A stretch of DNA of 64,000 nucleotides from Parapusillimonas granuli (GTDB lineage Bacteria; Pseudomonadota; Gammaproteobacteria; Burkholderiales; Burkholderiaceae_B), in assembly GCF_013416525.1 (NCBI RefSeq), contig NZ_JACCEM010000008.1, positions 1 to 64,000 on the forward strand. Reading direction: 5' to 3'. Numbering within the stretch: the stretch's first letter is position 1; each line of letters opens with the position of its first letter. The notes beneath the pieces are model-generated. The model worked only from the letters and a program-made list of their open reading frames with translations. It was not told where the DNA came from and did no database searches. Both the position numbers and the translations under genes were made by a program. This document shows positions 7,903-18,074 of the stretch, one piece after another.

Positions 7903-9408
7903 ATGGAATTGTTTGAACACCTGGCGTTGGGCTTCTCGGTCGCCCTCAGCATGGAAAACATCGTGTACTGCCTGCTGGGATGTCTGCTGGGCACCCTGAT
8001 CGGCGTGCTTCCCGGCATCGGTCCGGTGCCGACCATCGCGATGCTGCTGCCCATCACCTACGTGCTGCCGCCCGTCGCCGGCCTGATCATGCTGGCCGGC
8101 ATCTACTACGGCGCGCAGTACGGCGGCTCCACCACGGCCATTCTCGTGGCGCTGCCCGGCGAAACCGCCGCGGTGGTCACGGTGCTGGACGGCCACCAAA
8201 TGGCCCGCAACGGCCGGGCCGGCGCGGCCCTGGCCATCGCGGCCCTGGGCTCGTTCTTCGCCGGCTGCGTCGCCACCATCCTGCTGGCGGGCTTCGCCCC
8301 TCCCCTGGCCGAAGTCGCCTTCAAGTTCGGCCCGGCGGAATACTTCTCGCTGATGGTGCTGGGCCTGATCGGCGCCGTGGTGCTTGCCTCCGGCTCGCTG
8401 CCCAAGGCGATCTGCATGATTCTGCTCGGCCTGCTGCTGGGCATGATCGGCACCGACGTGAACTCCGGCGTGGCCCGCTATGATTTCGGCATCCCCGAGC
8501 TGCAGGACGGCATCGACTTCGCCGTGGTGGCGATGGGCGTGTTCGGTTTCTCGGAAATCATGACCAACCTGGAACTGAAAGACCAGCGCGTCGACATCAC
8601 CGGCAAAGTGGGCAGCCTGTATCCCAACAAGCAGGAATTCAAGGAAGCCTGGCCCGCATGCGTGCGCGGCACTGCCCTGGGTTCGGCACTGGGCATCCTG
8701 CCCGGCGGCGGCGCGGTGCTGTCCTCGTTCGCGTCCTACACTCTGGAAAAGAAGATCTCCAAGAATCCGGAGCGCTTCGGCAAAGGCCACCCCGCCGGCC
8801 TGGCCGGTCCGGAATCGGCCAACAACGCCGCGGCGCAGACCTCGTTCATCCCGCTGCTCACTCTGGGCATTCCCGGCAACGCCGTGACCGCCCTGATGAT
8901 CGGCGCCATGACCATCCACAACATCCAGCCCGGCCCCCAGGTCATGACCAGCCACCCCGAGCTGTTCTGGGGCCTGATCGTGTCCATGTGGATCGGCAAC
9001 CTGATGCTGATCATCCTGAACCTGCCGCTGGTCGGTCTGTGGATCAAGCTGCTGCGCGTGCCCTACCGGATCCTGTTCCCCGCCATTCTGGTGTTCTGCA
9101 CGATCGGCGTGTATTCGCTGAACTACAACGTGTTCGACATCTGGATGACGGCGGCTTTCGGCTTCATCGGCTATGTCTGGGCCAAGCTCAAGTGTGAAGG
9201 CGCGCCCCTGCTTCTGGGCCTGGTGCTGGGTCCCATGATGGAAGAAAACTTCCGTCGCGCCCTGCTGCTGGCGCGCGGCGACTACACCACCTTCGTCACG
9301 CGTCCGCTGTCGCTGTCGCTGCTGGTGGCCGCCGCCTTCCTGGTGGTCCTGGTGGCCCTGCCTTCCATCAAGAAGAAGCGACAAGAGACATTCGTCGAAG
9401 AAGGCTGA
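7903..9408 (+). CDS. tctA: Tripartite tricarboxylate transporter large permease TctA
   Basis: A 501-residue protein with about 12 membrane segments. TctA features include the N-terminal GVLPGIGPVPTIAMLLP loop, YYGAQYGGSTTAILVALPGE, and the second inverted copy GILPGGGAVLSSFASYTLEKK with GPESANNAAAQTSFIPLLTLGIPG. These glycine-rich loops belong to the sodium-coupled carboxylate transport core. It acts with TctB and a periplasmic Bug protein. The pair ends at a strong terminator. Confidence 0.96.
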   Translation: MELFEHLALGFSVALSMENIVYCLLGCLLGTLIGVLPGIGPVPTIAMLLPITYVLPPVAGLIMLAGIYYGAQYGGSTTAILVALPGETAAVVTVLDGHQMARNGRAGAALAIAALGSFFAGCVATILLAGFAPPLAEVAFKFGPAEYFSLMVLGLIGAVVLASGSLPKAICMILLGLLLGMIGTDVNSGVARYDFGIPELQDGIDFAVVAMGVFGFSEIMTNLELKDQRVDITGKVGSLYPNKQEFKEAWPACVRGTALGSALGILPGGGAVLSSFASYTLEKKISKNPERFGKGHPAGLAGPESANNAAAQTSFIPLLTLGIPGNAVTALMIGAMTIHNIQPGPQVMTSHPELFWGLIVSMWIGNLMLIILNLPLVGLWIKLLRVPYRILFPAILVFCTIGVYSLNYNVFDIWMTAAFGFIGYVWAKLKCEGAPLLLGLVLGPMMEENFRRALLLARGDYTTFVTRPLSLSLLVAAAFLVVLVALPSIKKKRQETFVEEG

Positions 9409-9437
9409 CGCCGGCGCTCGATCCCGCTCCCTCTGCC

Positions 9438-9466
9438 AAAAAACCCACCCGCGCGGTGGGTTTTTT
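9438..9466 (+). terminator. Intrinsic terminator after tctBA
   Basis: The stem CCCACC/GGTGGG (9444-9460) is flanked by AAAAAA and TTTTTT, giving a terminator that could work in both directions. It separates tctBA from the dehydrogenase downstream. Confidence 0.85.
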
Positions 9467-9535
9467 GCGTCGGCAATGAGGTAACCTTATAGGCGCTGCA
9501 AAAAAACCAATATTCAACCTATGGAGAACAACGAT

Positions 9536-10438
9536 ATGCCTTCCATCAATGCCAGGACCTACGAAACCCAGCCTTCAGCCAAGGTCGCCTTTCTGGGCCT
9601 GGGCGTCATGGGCTTCCCCATGGCGGGGCATCTGGCCAAAGCCGGCCATTCCGTTACGGTCTACAACCGCACTTACGCCAAGGCGGAACATTGGGTCCAG
9701 GAATTCGGCGGCAGCGCCGCGCGCACGCCGCGCGAAGCCGTGCGGGGCGCAAGCATGGTGTTCTGCTGCGTCGGCAACGACGACGACCTGCGCAGCGTGG
9801 TGCTGGGCGAAAACGGCGCATTGGCCGGCATGGATGAAGGCTCGATCTTCGTGGACCACACCACCGCTTCGGCCGAAGTCGCGCGCGAACTGTACGCGCT
9901 GGCCAAGGAAAAAGGCGTGGGCTTCATCGACGCACCGGTGTCGGGCGGCCAGGCGGGCGCGGTCAACGGCAAGCTCACCGTCATGTGCGGGGGGGAACAG
10001 GCCAGGTTCGACGCCATACGGCCCCTGGCGCTGAATTTCGCCCAGGCCGTCACGCTGCTGGGCGAGCCCGGCGCGGGCCAGCTGTGCAAGATGGTCAACC
10101 AGATCTGCATCGCCGGGCTGGTGCAGGGGCTTTCCGAAGGCATTGCCTTCGGCCAGGCGGCGGGGCTGGACATGTCCAAGGTGCTGCAGGTGATCAGCAA
10201 GGGCGCCGCCCAGAGCTGGCAAATGGAAAACCGCGGCAGCACCATGATCGAAGACAAGTTCGACTTCGGCTTCGCCGTCGACTGGATGCGCAAGGACCTG
10301 GGCCTGGTGCTGGACGAAGCCAAGCGCAACGGCGCGCGCGTTCCCGTCACGGCGCTGGTGGATCAGTTCTACGCCGACGTCCAGCACATGGGCGGCAACC
10401 GCTGGGACACCTCCAGCCTGATCAAGCGGCTGCGCTGA
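9536..10438 (+). CDS. NAD(P)-dependent beta-hydroxyacid dehydrogenase (3-hydroxyisobutyrate dehydrogenase family)
   Basis: The ATG at 9536 is chosen because GGAG lies 9 bases upstream, giving 300 residues; an ATG at 9521 would place that site inside the gene. Features are the Rossmann motif GLGVMGFPMAG (21-31), substrate motif DAPVSGG (132-138) and the catalytic lysine K185 in GAGQLCKMVNQ. The family oxidises 3-hydroxyisobutyrate, tartronate semialdehyde, 2-hydroxymethylglutarate and similar acids. Neighbouring carboxylate transport suggests a role in hydroxyacid use, but the substrate is not decidable. Confidence 0.9.
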   Translation: MPSINARTYETQPSAKVAFLGLGVMGFPMAGHLAKAGHSVTVYNRTYAKAEHWVQEFGGSAARTPREAVRGASMVFCCVGNDDDLRSVVLGENGALAGMDEGSIFVDHTTASAEVARELYALAKEKGVGFIDAPVSGGQAGAVNGKLTVMCGGEQARFDAIRPLALNFAQAVTLLGEPGAGQLCKMVNQICIAGLVQGLSEGIAFGQAAGLDMSKVLQVISKGAAQSWQMENRGSTMIEDKFDFGFAVDWMRKDLGLVLDEAKRNGARVPVTALVDQFYADVQHMGGNRWDTSSLIKRLR

Positions 10439-10456
10439 CCCCGGCGGCAAGGCGGC

Positions 10457-11974
10457 TCAGGCCTTGTAGCGCGGCACTTTCAGGGTTGCGCACAGGCCGA
10501 CGCCGCCGTCCGCCGACGGCTCCCCGTCCGTCAGCACGATGGTGCCCCGGTTGCGCTGCGCATAGGCCAGCGCAATCGCCAGCCCCAGCCCCGACCCGCT
10601 GCCCGGCGCGCCTCTGCGGCCGCTGCTGGTGCCGCGATCGAACCGCATGAATACGCTGTCGCGCAGCGATGGATCCAGCCCGACGCCGTTGTCGCACACG
10701 CTGACCCACGCGTCCTGCTCGTCGGCGCCGGCCGACACCGTGATGGTGCAGCCATCGCCCGCGTGGTTGATGGCGTTGTGCACCAGGTTGGCGATGGATT
10801 CATGCAGTTCGGCGTCGCTGCCCAGCACCCAGGTCCGGGGCAGGCCCGCGCTGTCGTCGCGGCTCGACCACCCCGCGACGCAGTCCACCCAGCCCAGGTC
10901 CTGGTTGCGTTCCCGGGCCAGGGGCAAATACTGAAGAACGACTTCACGCGCAAGCGCGCTCAGGTCGACGAGCGACTGGGGCGCGGCATCGTTGCGGCTG
11001 GCATGCGCGAGCGACAGCAGCTGTTCCGTCAGGCGGGAAGCCTGGCCGAGCTGGCGGATGATGGCATCCAGGGTGTCGCGCATGCGCTGGATGTCGGGTT
11101 CGCGCTTGGCGTATTGAGCCTGGGTGCGCATGATGGCAAGCGGCGTGCGCAATTGGTGCGAAGCGTCGGCCAGGAATTGCGCCTGCTTGGCCAGCACGCG
11201 GCGATACAGGTCGATGTGGTGGTTCACCGCCTCGACCAGGGGGACGACCTCGCGCGGGACCTGCTCCGCGTCGAGCGGGCTCAGGTTGTCCACGTCGCGC
11301 GACTTGATCTCGCGCCGTAGTTCGATCAGCGGCCGCAAGGCCCATTGCACGCTGACCCACACCAGCAGAACCGCCAGTATCAGCATGCGGCCGTCGCGGA
11401 ACAGGCCGTGCCGCCATGCCTCTTGCTGGGTGCGCAGACGCATGTCCAGGCTTTCGCCCACGATGACCAGCACCTGCCGCCGCACGCCGTTCAGGTGCAG
11501 GTCGCGCCACAGCGCCAGCAGGCGCAGGTGATCGTTGCGGTACATGGCGTTGTAGAAAATGGGCATGCCTTCGTTGTCGGCCAGGAATTCCGGCTTCGGC
11601 AGGCCCTGCATGCCCAGCATGGTCCGCCCTTCCAGGTTCTTGGCGGGCGCGCCCGCCAGGTTCAGGACGATGGGGGATATTTCCTCTACCCGGAAATACT
11701 TGCGGTTGCCGGCGCGCGATTCGAGCATCACCTGGGCGTAAAAAGGCGGATCGATGCGCAACGAGCCGTCGGGATTGAATTCGATGCTGGTCTCCAGCAC
11801 TTTGGCGGGTTCCAGCAGGGCGCTGTCGTAGACTTCTTCGGTCACGGCATTGAGCGCCTGGTAGTCCTTCACGCTGTCGAACAGCAACAGGCCGATGGTG
11901 CCGGGGATGAGCAGGACCAGCAGCCAGAACCGCATGCTGCCGCGCGAGGCTTGCGAAAACCAGCGCATCATCAC
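10457..11974 (-). CDS. TctE-like sensor histidine kinase
   Basis: A 505-residue inner-membrane kinase. Membrane segments lie near residues 16-33 and 196-212 and enclose a periplasmic sensor of about 160 residues. The dimerisation box is DASHQLRTPLA with phospho-acceptor H273, followed by ATPase motifs NLVHNAINHA, DNGVGLD and GSGLGLAIA. The layout and sequence resemble TctE/QseC-type kinases that sense tricarboxylates. It overlaps the start of the response regulator's stop region by 4 bases, so the two are co-translated. It probably controls tctBA. Confidence 0.93.
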   Translation of the reverse strand: MMMRWFSQASRGSMRFWLLVLLIPGTIGLLLFDSVKDYQALNAVTEEVYDSALLEPAKVLETSIEFNPDGSLRIDPPFYAQVMLESRAGNRKYFRVEEISPIVLNLAGAPAKNLEGRTMLGMQGLPKPEFLADNEGMPIFYNAMYRNDHLRLLALWRDLHLNGVRRQVLVIVGESLDMRLRTQQEAWRHGLFRDGRMLILAVLLVWVSVQWALRPLIELRREIKSRDVDNLSPLDAEQVPREVVPLVEAVNHHIDLYRRVLAKQAQFLADASHQLRTPLAIMRTQAQYAKREPDIQRMRDTLDAIIRQLGQASRLTEQLLSLAHASRNDAAPQSLVDLSALAREVVLQYLPLARERNQDLGWVDCVAGWSSRDDSAGLPRTWVLGSDAELHESIANLVHNAINHAGDGCTITVSAGADEQDAWVSVCDNGVGLDPSLRDSVFMRFDRGTSSGRRGAPGSGSGLGLAIALAYAQRNRGTIVLTDGEPSADGGVGLCATLKVPRYKA

Positions 11975-12648
11975 GGATCGACGCTCAGGCTTTCCAGCAT
12001 GTAGCCCAGGCCGCGCACCGTCACGATGCGGACGTCGCTGCCCGCCAGCTTCTTGCGCAATCTGTGCAGCACGACTTCGATGGCGTCGGGGCTGGTGTCA
12101 CTGTCGTGATCGAACACCCTGCTGAACAGCTGCGCCTTGTCCATGGGCGCGCCGCTGCGCGTGATGAGGGCTGCCAGGGCCGCATGTTCGCGCGGCGTGA
12201 GATGCAAGATGGCGCCGTCCAGGGAGAACGCGCGGCTTTCACTGTCGTAGACCAGCGACCCGCAGTGCATTTGCGGCACCAGCCGGCCGCGGCTGCGCCG
12301 CACCAGCGCGGCCAGCCGGGCCTCCAATTCTTCGAGCGCGAAAGGCTTGGAAAGGAAATCGTCGGCGCCCAGGTTCAGGCCGCGCACCCGGTCCTGCAAA
12401 GCCCCTTGCGCGGTCAGGATGAGCACCGGGGTGATGTCGCCCCGATTGCGCATTTCGCGCAGGAGCACCAGGCCGTGCTTGTCGGGCAGGCGCAAGTCCA
12501 TGATGACGGCGTCGTACTCGGACATGCTGAGCAGATGCTCGGCCGTCTGGGCGTCGTGCGCGTGGTCGGGCACGAAGCCGCTTTGAGCGAGGGCGCGTTC
12601 CAGCCACGCCGCCATCTCGCGTTCGTCTTCAACCAGCAGTACGCGCAT
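11971..12648 (-). CDS. TctD-like OmpR-family response regulator
   Basis: The ATG at 12648 gives 225 residues starting MRVLLVEDE, the usual receiver beginning; the frame runs further upstream without support. Receiver residues are D51 (phosphorylation site in [10 protein letters not shown]), T79 and K101 in LSKPF. The C-terminal winged helix has the typical [10 protein letters not shown] and TVRGLGYML. It is the partner of the adjacent kinase. The first 20 bases overlap the end of rppH. Likely targets are tctBA and carboxylate genes, by analogy with TctD. Confidence 0.93.
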   Translation of the reverse strand: MRVLLVEDEREMAAWLERALAQSGFVPDHAHDAQTAEHLLSMSEYDAVIMDLRLPDKHGLVLLREMRNRGDITPVLILTAQGALQDRVRGLNLGADDFLSKPFALEELEARLAALVRRSRGRLVPQMHCGSLVYDSESRAFSLDGAILHLTPREHAALAALITRSGAPMDKAQLFSRVFDHDSDTSPDAIEVVLHRLRKKLAGSDVRIVTVRGLGYMLESLSVDP

Positions 12649-13195
12649 GGCCTTTGGCGTCCGCTGCGGGCAGCGCGCGTGGATGCTGCCCACGCTGGCG
12701 CAGATAGCGGGTTTCTTGGCCGCGCTTGAAGAGGATCATGGCCAGTTCGTTCAAGGCGAGGGTATAGACCTCGCGCTTGAACTCGATGACGGCATCCAGC
12801 GGCACCCAGTACTGGCTCCAGCGCCAGGCGTCGAACTCGGGGTTATGCGTTGCACGCAGGCAGACGTCGGAATCGCGGCCCACCATGCGCAGCAAAAACC
12901 AGATCTGTTTCTGCCCCTTGTAGTGTCCCCGCGATTCACGCCGGACGAAATTACTTGGAACGTTATAGCGCAGCCAATCGCGCGTCCGCCCTAATATGCG
13001 TACATGCTCCGGTCGGAGGCCGACTTCTTCGTGCAGCTCGCGATACATAGCCTGGACGGGGCTTTCCCCGTACTTGATGCCGCCTTGCGGAAACTGCCAT
13101 GCGTGCTCCCGAATACGTTTGCCCCAGAAAACCTCGTTTTTCTGATTTACGAGGATAATGCCGACATTAGGACGGTAGCCTTCACGGTCTAACAT
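12629..13195 (-). CDS. rppH: RNA pyrophosphohydrolase (Nudix)
   Basis: The ATG at 13195 gives 188 residues beginning [17 protein letters not shown], the usual RppH start. The Nudix box runs from G38 to L60 with the catalytic RELHEEVG. RppH removes pyrophosphate from 5' triphosphate RNA ends and so triggers RNase E decay. The strongly conserved GQKQIWFLL and [10 protein letters not shown] segments separate it from other Nudix enzymes. It is divergent from proS, as is common in betaproteobacteria. Confidence 0.95.
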   Translation of the reverse strand: MLDREGYRPNVGIILVNQKNEVFWGKRIREHAWQFPQGGIKYGESPVQAMYRELHEEVGLRPEHVRILGRTRDWLRYNVPSNFVRRESRGHYKGQKQIWFLLRMVGRDSDVCLRATHNPEFDAWRWSQYWVPLDAVIEFKREVYTLALNELAMILFKRGQETRYLRQRGQHPRALPAADAKGHARTAG

Positions 13196-13260
13196 GGGCC
13201 ACCCCAAAGCGAATTCAATACAATTACCGTTGATTATACGTATCTGTCGAGATCCTCACC

Positions 13261-14994
13261 ATGCATGCAAGCAAGTATCACATAAACACCCTGAAAGAAG
13301 CACCCGCGGAAGCGGAAGTAAAAAGCCATCAGCTGATGACACGCGCCGGGATGATCCGCAAGGCGGCGGGCGGGATCTACACTTACATGCCCCTGGGCCT
13401 GAAGGTCCTGCGCAAGATAGAAGGCATCGTGCGCGAGGAAATGAACCGGGCGGGCGCCATCGAGCTGCTGATGCCCGTGGTGCAGCCCGCCGAGCTCTGG
13501 ATGGAATCGGGCCGTTGGGAACAATATGGGGCCGAACTGCTGAGAATCAAAGACAGGCACCAGCGCGACTTCGTGCTCCAGCCCACGTCCGAAGAGGTCA
13601 TCACCGACATCGCGCGCAACGAGATCCACAGCTGGAGGCAGCTGCCGCTGAATTTCTATCACATCCAGACCAAGTTCCGCGACGAGCGCCGGCCGCGCTT
13701 CGGCCTGATGCGGGGGCGCGAGTTCACCATGAAGGACGCCTATTCCTTCGACCGCGACGAGGCTTCGGCGCAAGCCAGCTACGACGCGATGTTCCAGGCC
13801 TACATGCGCATCTTCGAGCGGCTGGGGCTGGAATTCCGGGCGGTGGCCGCGGACACCGGCTCGATCGGCGGTTCGCGCAGCCATGAATTCCAGGTCATCG
13901 CGGACACCGGCGAAGACCTGGTCGTCTACAACCCGGCCAGCCAGTACGCCGCCAACATCGAGCTGGCGGAAGCGCCCTGCCTGATCGCCGAGCGCGCCGC
14001 GCCGGCGCAGGCCCTGACGAAAACCGCCACGCCCGACGCCCCCAAGTGCGAGCTCGTCGCCGAGCAATTGGGGCTGCCGCTGGCGCGGACCGTCAAGTCC
14101 ATCGTCCTGGCCACCGACGACCCCGAGGGCAAGCAGCAGGCCCGCATCTGGCTGCTGCTGCTGCGCGGCGACCACGAGCTCAATGAAGTCAAGACCGGCA
14201 AGCTGCCCGGCTTCGAAAACGGATACCGTTTCGCCACGGAAGCCGAGATCCTGGAAACCTTCGGCTGCGTGCCGGGCTATCTGGGGCCCGTCGACACCGC
14301 CAAGCCCGTCAGCGTGATCGCCGACCTGACCGTCGCCCACATGAGCGACTTCGTCTGCGGGGCCAACGAAGAAGGCTACCATTACACCGGCGTCAACTGG
14401 GGCCGCGACCTGCCCGAGCCCGCCAAGGCCGATTTGCGCAACGTCGTTTCTGGCGACCCGGATCCGCAAGGCGGCGTCCTGGCCATCCAGCGCGGCATCG
14501 AAGTCGGCCATGTGTTCTTCCTGGGCGACAAATACTCCAAGGCCCTGAACGCCACCTTCCTGGAAACCGACGGCAAGCCGGCCGTGCTGCAAATGGGCTG
14601 CTACGGCATCGGCATCAGCCGCATCGCCGCGGCGGCCATCGAACAGAACCACGACGACAAGGGCATCATCTGGCCGCGCGCCATCGCGCCCTTCGAGGCC
14701 GTCATCTGCCCGATGAACCTGCATAAAAGTGAAACAGTCCGCAACGTCGCGGAAAAACTCTATCAAGAGCTGCAGGCAAGCGGCGTCGACGTCATGCTCG
14801 ACGACCGCGACATCCGGCCCGGCATCATGTTCGCCGACTGGGAGCTCATCGGCGCGCCCCTGCGCATCACCATCGGCGATCGCGGCCTGAAGGACGGCAT
14901 CGTCGAAATCCAGACCCGGCGCCAGGCGGCGGCCGACAAGATTCCGGTCGAGCAGGCGCTCGAATTCAGCCTGCAGCAGTTAAAATCCCTGTAA
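13261..14994 (+). CDS. proS: Prolyl-tRNA synthetase
   Basis: A 577-residue class II aminoacyl-tRNA synthetase of the bacterial type. Motif 1 and the active site surround [20 protein letters not shown] and [11 protein letters not shown]. Motif 2 is [21 protein letters not shown]. An inserted YbaK-like editing domain occupies about residues 230-390 and hydrolyses Ala-tRNAPro. Motif 3 with GCYGIGISR follows, and the C-terminal anticodon-binding domain contains [20 protein letters not shown]. Length and order are normal for the type with an editing insertion. Confidence 0.98.
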   Translation: MHASKYHINTLKEAPAEAEVKSHQLMTRAGMIRKAAGGIYTYMPLGLKVLRKIEGIVREEMNRAGAIELLMPVVQPAELWMESGRWEQYGAELLRIKDRHQRDFVLQPTSEEVITDIARNEIHSWRQLPLNFYHIQTKFRDERRPRFGLMRGREFTMKDAYSFDRDEASAQASYDAMFQAYMRIFERLGLEFRAVAADTGSIGGSRSHEFQVIADTGEDLVVYNPASQYAANIELAEAPCLIAERAAPAQALTKTATPDAPKCELVAEQLGLPLARTVKSIVLATDDPEGKQQARIWLLLLRGDHELNEVKTGKLPGFENGYRFATEAEILETFGCVPGYLGPVDTAKPVSVIADLTVAHMSDFVCGANEEGYHYTGVNWGRDLPEPAKADLRNVVSGDPDPQGGVLAIQRGIEVGHVFFLGDKYSKALNATFLETDGKPAVLQMGCYGIGISRIAAAAIEQNHDDKGIIWPRAIAPFEAVICPMNLHKSETVRNVAEKLYQELQASGVDVMLDDRDIRPGIMFADWELIGAPLRITIGDRGLKDGIVEIQTRRQAAADKIPVEQALEFSLQQLKSL

Positions 14995-14999
14995 CAGGC

Positions 15000-15029
15000 G
15001 CGGGCCGGTCATGCCGGCCCGCTTGTATT
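15000..15029 (+). terminator. Hairpin downstream of proS
   Basis: A 9-base-pair GC stem (15000-15008 with 15014-15022) and a 5-base loop directly follow the proS stop. The downstream TTGTATT is only a weak T-tract, so termination is probably partial. Confidence 0.55.
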
Positions 15030-15072
15030 GGGGCCACCGGAAACCGTCCTGTCACACCGCTTAACCAAAGAC

Positions 15073-15498
15073 ATGCCACCAGACACAACCGTACAGAATT
15101 CAGAGCTGGATATTCGCGTATATTACGAGGACACGGACGCGGGCGGCGTGGTGTTCTACGCCAACTATCTAAAATTTTTCGAGCGTGGCCGCACGGAATG
15201 GCTGCGCCGGCTGGGCGTCAACCAGATCGAGCTCGCGGAAACCGCGCAACGCATATTCGTCGTAAAAAACGTTGAAATACAATACCGCAAACCGGCACGG
15301 CTAGATGACTTGCTCACGATACGCAGCGACATCACCCGCCTGGGCCGGGCATCCATTCATTTCAGGCAGGCGGCCGTCCGCGCCGGGGAACTGTTGTGCG
15401 AGAGCGATATCCAAATATGCTGCGTCGATACCGACAGCTTCCGCCCTGCCCCGCTTACCGATGAACTCAGAACCATACTGGAAAAGGCCAAGAAATAA
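15073..15498 (+). CDS. ybgC: Tol-Pal-associated acyl-CoA thioesterase YbgC
   Basis: The start at 15073 gives 141 residues. The hot-dog fold active-site motif is YYEDTDAGGVVFYANYLKFFERGR, with the aspartate in DTDAGG as catalytic residue. YbgC hydrolyses short acyl-CoA and acyl-ACP thioesters and is encoded as the first gene of Tol-Pal operons. It precedes tolQ by 2 bases here. Its role in envelope work is not fully settled. An upstream in-frame ATG at 15028 would add a poorly conserved extension. Confidence 0.93.
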   Translation: MPPDTTVQNSELDIRVYYEDTDAGGVVFYANYLKFFERGRTEWLRRLGVNQIELAETAQRIFVVKNVEIQYRKPARLDDLLTIRSDITRLGRASIHFRQAAVRAGELLCESDIQICCVDTDSFRPAPLTDELRTILEKAKK

Positions 15499-15500
15499 CC

Positions 15501-16175
15501 ATGCAAGCCTCTAGCGACCTTTCGTTGCTTACATTGCTGATCGATGCCAGCATACCCGTACAGCTCGTCATGCTCATATTGCTGGGCATTTCCATTCTTT
15601 CCTGGACCTACATCTTCAGCAAACGCGCGGCGCTCAAGCGCGCCAACGACCAGACGCGGCGGTTCGAAGACGACTTCTGGGCGGGCGGCGACTTGTCCGT
15701 GCTGCAGCAGGCCATCGCCACCCGCCGTTCCGAGCACGGCGCCCTGGCCCGCATCTTCGACGCCGGCATGACGGAATTCATCAAGGCGCGGCGCAGCAAC
15801 GGCGGCGGCGACGCCATGCTGGACGGCCCGCGCAGGGCCATGCGCGCCACCTACCAGCGCGAAATGGACAGCCTGGAATCCCACCTGAACTTCCTCGCCT
15901 CCGCCGGCTCGGTCAGCCCCTACATCGGGCTGCTGGGCACGGTCTGGGGCATCATGCATGCCTTCATGGGGCTGTCGTCCATGCAGCAGGCCACCCTGGC
16001 CGCCGTCGCGCCCGGCATCGCCGAAGCGCTGATCGCCACGGCCATCGGCCTGTTCGCGGCGATTCCGGCGGTGGTGGCCTACAACCGCTACACCAACGAG
16101 ATCGACCGCCTGTCCATACGCTTCGACAGCTTCATCGACGAATTCCTCAATATCTTGCAACGTCAGGTTCGCTAA
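15501..16175 (+). CDS. tolQ: Tol-Pal system proton channel protein TolQ
   Basis: A 224-residue inner-membrane protein with three membrane segments (about 15-38, 130-155 and 170-195). The conserved TolQ/ExbB stretch ASAGSVSPYIGLLGTVWGIM is followed by APGIAEALIATAIGLFAAIPAV. TolQ with TolR forms the proton-driven motor that energises TolA for outer-membrane constriction during division. Its stop codon shares one base with the tolR start. Confidence 0.96.
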   Translation: MQASSDLSLLTLLIDASIPVQLVMLILLGISILSWTYIFSKRAALKRANDQTRRFEDDFWAGGDLSVLQQAIATRRSEHGALARIFDAGMTEFIKARRSNGGGDAMLDGPRRAMRATYQREMDSLESHLNFLASAGSVSPYIGLLGTVWGIMHAFMGLSSMQQATLAAVAPGIAEALIATAIGLFAAIPAVVAYNRYTNEIDRLSIRFDSFIDEFLNILQRQVR

Positions 16176-16612
16176 TGCCATCCGTCCGTGGCGGCACAGG
16201 CCGCTCTCGCCGACTCAAGAACGAAATCAACGTCGTGCCCTACATCGACGTCATGCTGGTGCTGCTGGTCATCTTCATGGTGACCGCGCCCATGATCACC
16301 CCCGGGCTGATCGAGCTGCCTTCGGTCGGCCAGGCCTCCGAAGTGCGGTCGAAGCCGCTGGAGGTCCAGGTCGGCGAAGACGGAACGATCTCGCTGCGCA
16401 TGCGCGATGCCGGCCAGGAATTTGAAAAAATCAACAGCCAGAACCTGGTCGCCGAGGTCAGGACACGCCTTACCGCCGATACCCCCGTGGTGATCGCCGC
16501 GGACGGGCGCGTGCCCTACGAAACGGTCATGAGGATCATGGACCAGCTGCGCAGCAACGGCATTTCCAAGCTGGGGCTGCTCGTCGACCAGAAGTCGGCT
16601 CCCGAACGGTGA
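16175..16612 (+). CDS. tolR: Tol-Pal system motor protein TolR
   Basis: A 145-residue protein with one membrane helix (about 21-42) carrying the proton-path aspartate D25 in [18 protein letters not shown], and a periplasmic domain that binds peptidoglycan. Translation is coupled to tolQ through TAATG. It works with TolQ and TolA. Confidence 0.95.
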   Translation: MPSVRGGTGRSRRLKNEINVVPYIDVMLVLLVIFMVTAPMITPGLIELPSVGQASEVRSKPLEVQVGEDGTISLRMRDAGQEFEKINSQNLVAEVRTRLTADTPVVIAADGRVPYETVMRIMDQLRSNGISKLGLLVDQKSAPER

Positions 16613-16667
16613 ACGAACCAGGCGGGCCGGCGCGGCAGGCCGCCGTTCGCGCCCCATACGCTACGCA

Positions 16668-18059
16668 ATGAAGCAGACGAAGAAACATTCTCGCAAGCCG
16701 GTATACCGCAGCCCCGAACAGCAGGACGAACGTCGGGCGCTGGCCTATGCCGTGGCCATCCATGCCGCCTTGCTGCTGTTCATGCTCTTCGGCTTCATAG
16801 CGACGCCCAGCACGCCCAACCCCGTGCAGGTCGAGTTATGGGCCGACGGCACCACGCCCAGCGCGGCCGAGCCCGAAACCACCGAACAGGCCGCCGAACC
16901 CGACCAGGCCGAGCCCGAGGCGGAGCCTGAAACCGAACCCGAGCCGGAACCGGAGCCCCAGCCGGAGCCGGAACCCGCGCCGACCCCCGAACCGCCGCCG
17001 CCCCCGCCGCCCCCGCCGGCGCCCGCCGCGCCGACACCTCCGCCCGCGCCCCAGCCCGAGCCCGAAGTGGATCCCGATATCGCGCTGGAAGAAGCGCGCA
17101 AGAAGCGGGAAAAGGAACAGGAAGAGGCCCGGCTCGCCGCCGAGAAGGCGGCGGCGGAGAAGGCCGCCGCCGAAAAAGCCGCCGCCGAGAAAAAGGCCAA
17201 GGAAGAGGCCGCCAAGAAAGCCGCGGCCGAGAAAGCCGCCGCGGAGAAGGCCGCTGCCGAGAAGGCCGCTGCCGAGAAGGCCGCTGCCGAGAAGGCCGCT
17301 GCGGAAAAGGCTGCCGCCGAGAAGGCTGCCGCCGAGAAGGCTGCTGCGGAAAAGGCTGCTGCGGAAAAGGCTGCCGCCGAAAAAGCCGCGGCCGAGAAAG
17401 CCGCGGCTGAGAAAGCGGCTGCGGAAAAGGCTGCCGCCGAGAAAAAGGCCAAAGAGGAAGCGGCCAAGAAAGCCGCTGCCGAGAAGGCGGCCGCTGAAAA
17501 AGCCGCCGCCGAGAAGAAAGCCAAGGAAGAGGCCGCCAAGAAAGCCGCTGCAGAAAAGGCAGCGGCCGAAAAAGCCGCCGCGGAGAAGAAGGCCAAGGAG
17601 GAAGCCGCCAAGAAGGCTGCCGCCGAAAAAGCCGCGGCCGAGAAAGCCGCCGCCGAAAAGAAGGCCAAGGAAGAGGCCGCCAAGCGGGACGCGTTGCGGG
17701 CCGCGATGCGCGGCGACGCCCTGGGCGCCGCGGGCATACCGGGCGGCACCGCCGACCGCAACCAGAGCGGCGGCGCCGGCGGCGACGACGGCTACGCCTC
17801 CAAAGTGCGCGCCTGCATACGGCCGCGCGTGGTCTACAGCGTGCCCCCGCGGCAAGGATCCGCCAACCCGACAGTACAATATCTGGCAAGTCTCAAGCCA
17901 AATGGCACGGTCGAAAACGTAGTGATCCGCCGCTCATCAGGCAACCCTCGCTTCGACGAAGCAGTCAGGAAGGGCATACAGGCATGCTCGCCCTTCCCCA
18001 AACCGCCTTCCGGAAAGTATCCCTCCTCGATAGAGGGCGACTACCGAATGTACGACTAA
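16668..18059 (+). CDS. tolA: Cell envelope integrity protein TolA with very long repeat domain
   Basis: A 463-residue protein linking the inner-membrane TolQR motor to Pal and TolB. A single membrane anchor lies near residues 25-46. A Pro/Glu-rich segment (about 65-130) includes runs of EPEP and PPPP. Then comes a helical repeat domain of AAAEK pentads and four or five 24-residue units ending [10 protein letters not shown] (about 150-345). The globular C-terminal domain III (about 370-463) contains [15 protein letters not shown] and [19 protein letters not shown]. Repeats make the central stalk, and its length probably differs between strains. Confidence 0.95.
   Translation: MKQTKKHSRKPVYRSPEQQDERRALAYAVAIHAALLLFMLFGFIATPSTPNPVQVELWADGTTPSAAEPETTEQAAEPDQAEPEAEPETEPEPEPEPQPEPEPAPTPEPPPPPPPPPAPAAPTPPPAPQPEPEVDPDIALEEARKKREKEQEEARLAAEKAAAEKAAAEKAAAEKKAKEEAAKKAAAEKAAAEKAAAEKAAAEKAAAEKAAAEKAAAEKAAAEKAAAEKAAAEKAAAEKAAAEKAAAEKAAAEKAAAEKKAKEEAAKKAAAEKAAAEKAAAEKKAKEEAAKKAAAEKAAAEKAAAEKKAKEEAAKKAAAEKAAAEKAAAEKKAKEEAAKRDALRAAMRGDALGAAGIPGGTADRNQSGGAGGDDGYASKVRACIRPRVVYSVPPRQGSANPTVQYLASLKPNGTVENVVIRRSSGNPRFDEAVRKGIQACSPFPKPPSGKYPSSIEGDYRMYD
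17131..17690 (+). repeat. Coding tandem repeat of tolA
   Basis: A 15-base unit encoding Ala-Ala-Ala-Glu-Lys is repeated about fifteen times in a row and also inside longer 72-base units ending in [10 protein letters not shown]. Codon use varies between copies (GCC/GCT/GCG, GAG/GAA), so the array is not freshly duplicated throughout, but stretches near 17250-17340 are nearly identical. Confidence 0.9.
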
Positions 18060-18074
18060 CAGGAGATAGTAGAT

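Noticed and set aside
16745-17761. Long minus-strand open frame made of SAAAF repeats opposite tolA
   Set aside because: It is the mirror of the tolA repeat array in another frame. Low complexity and GC-rich codons keep several frames open.
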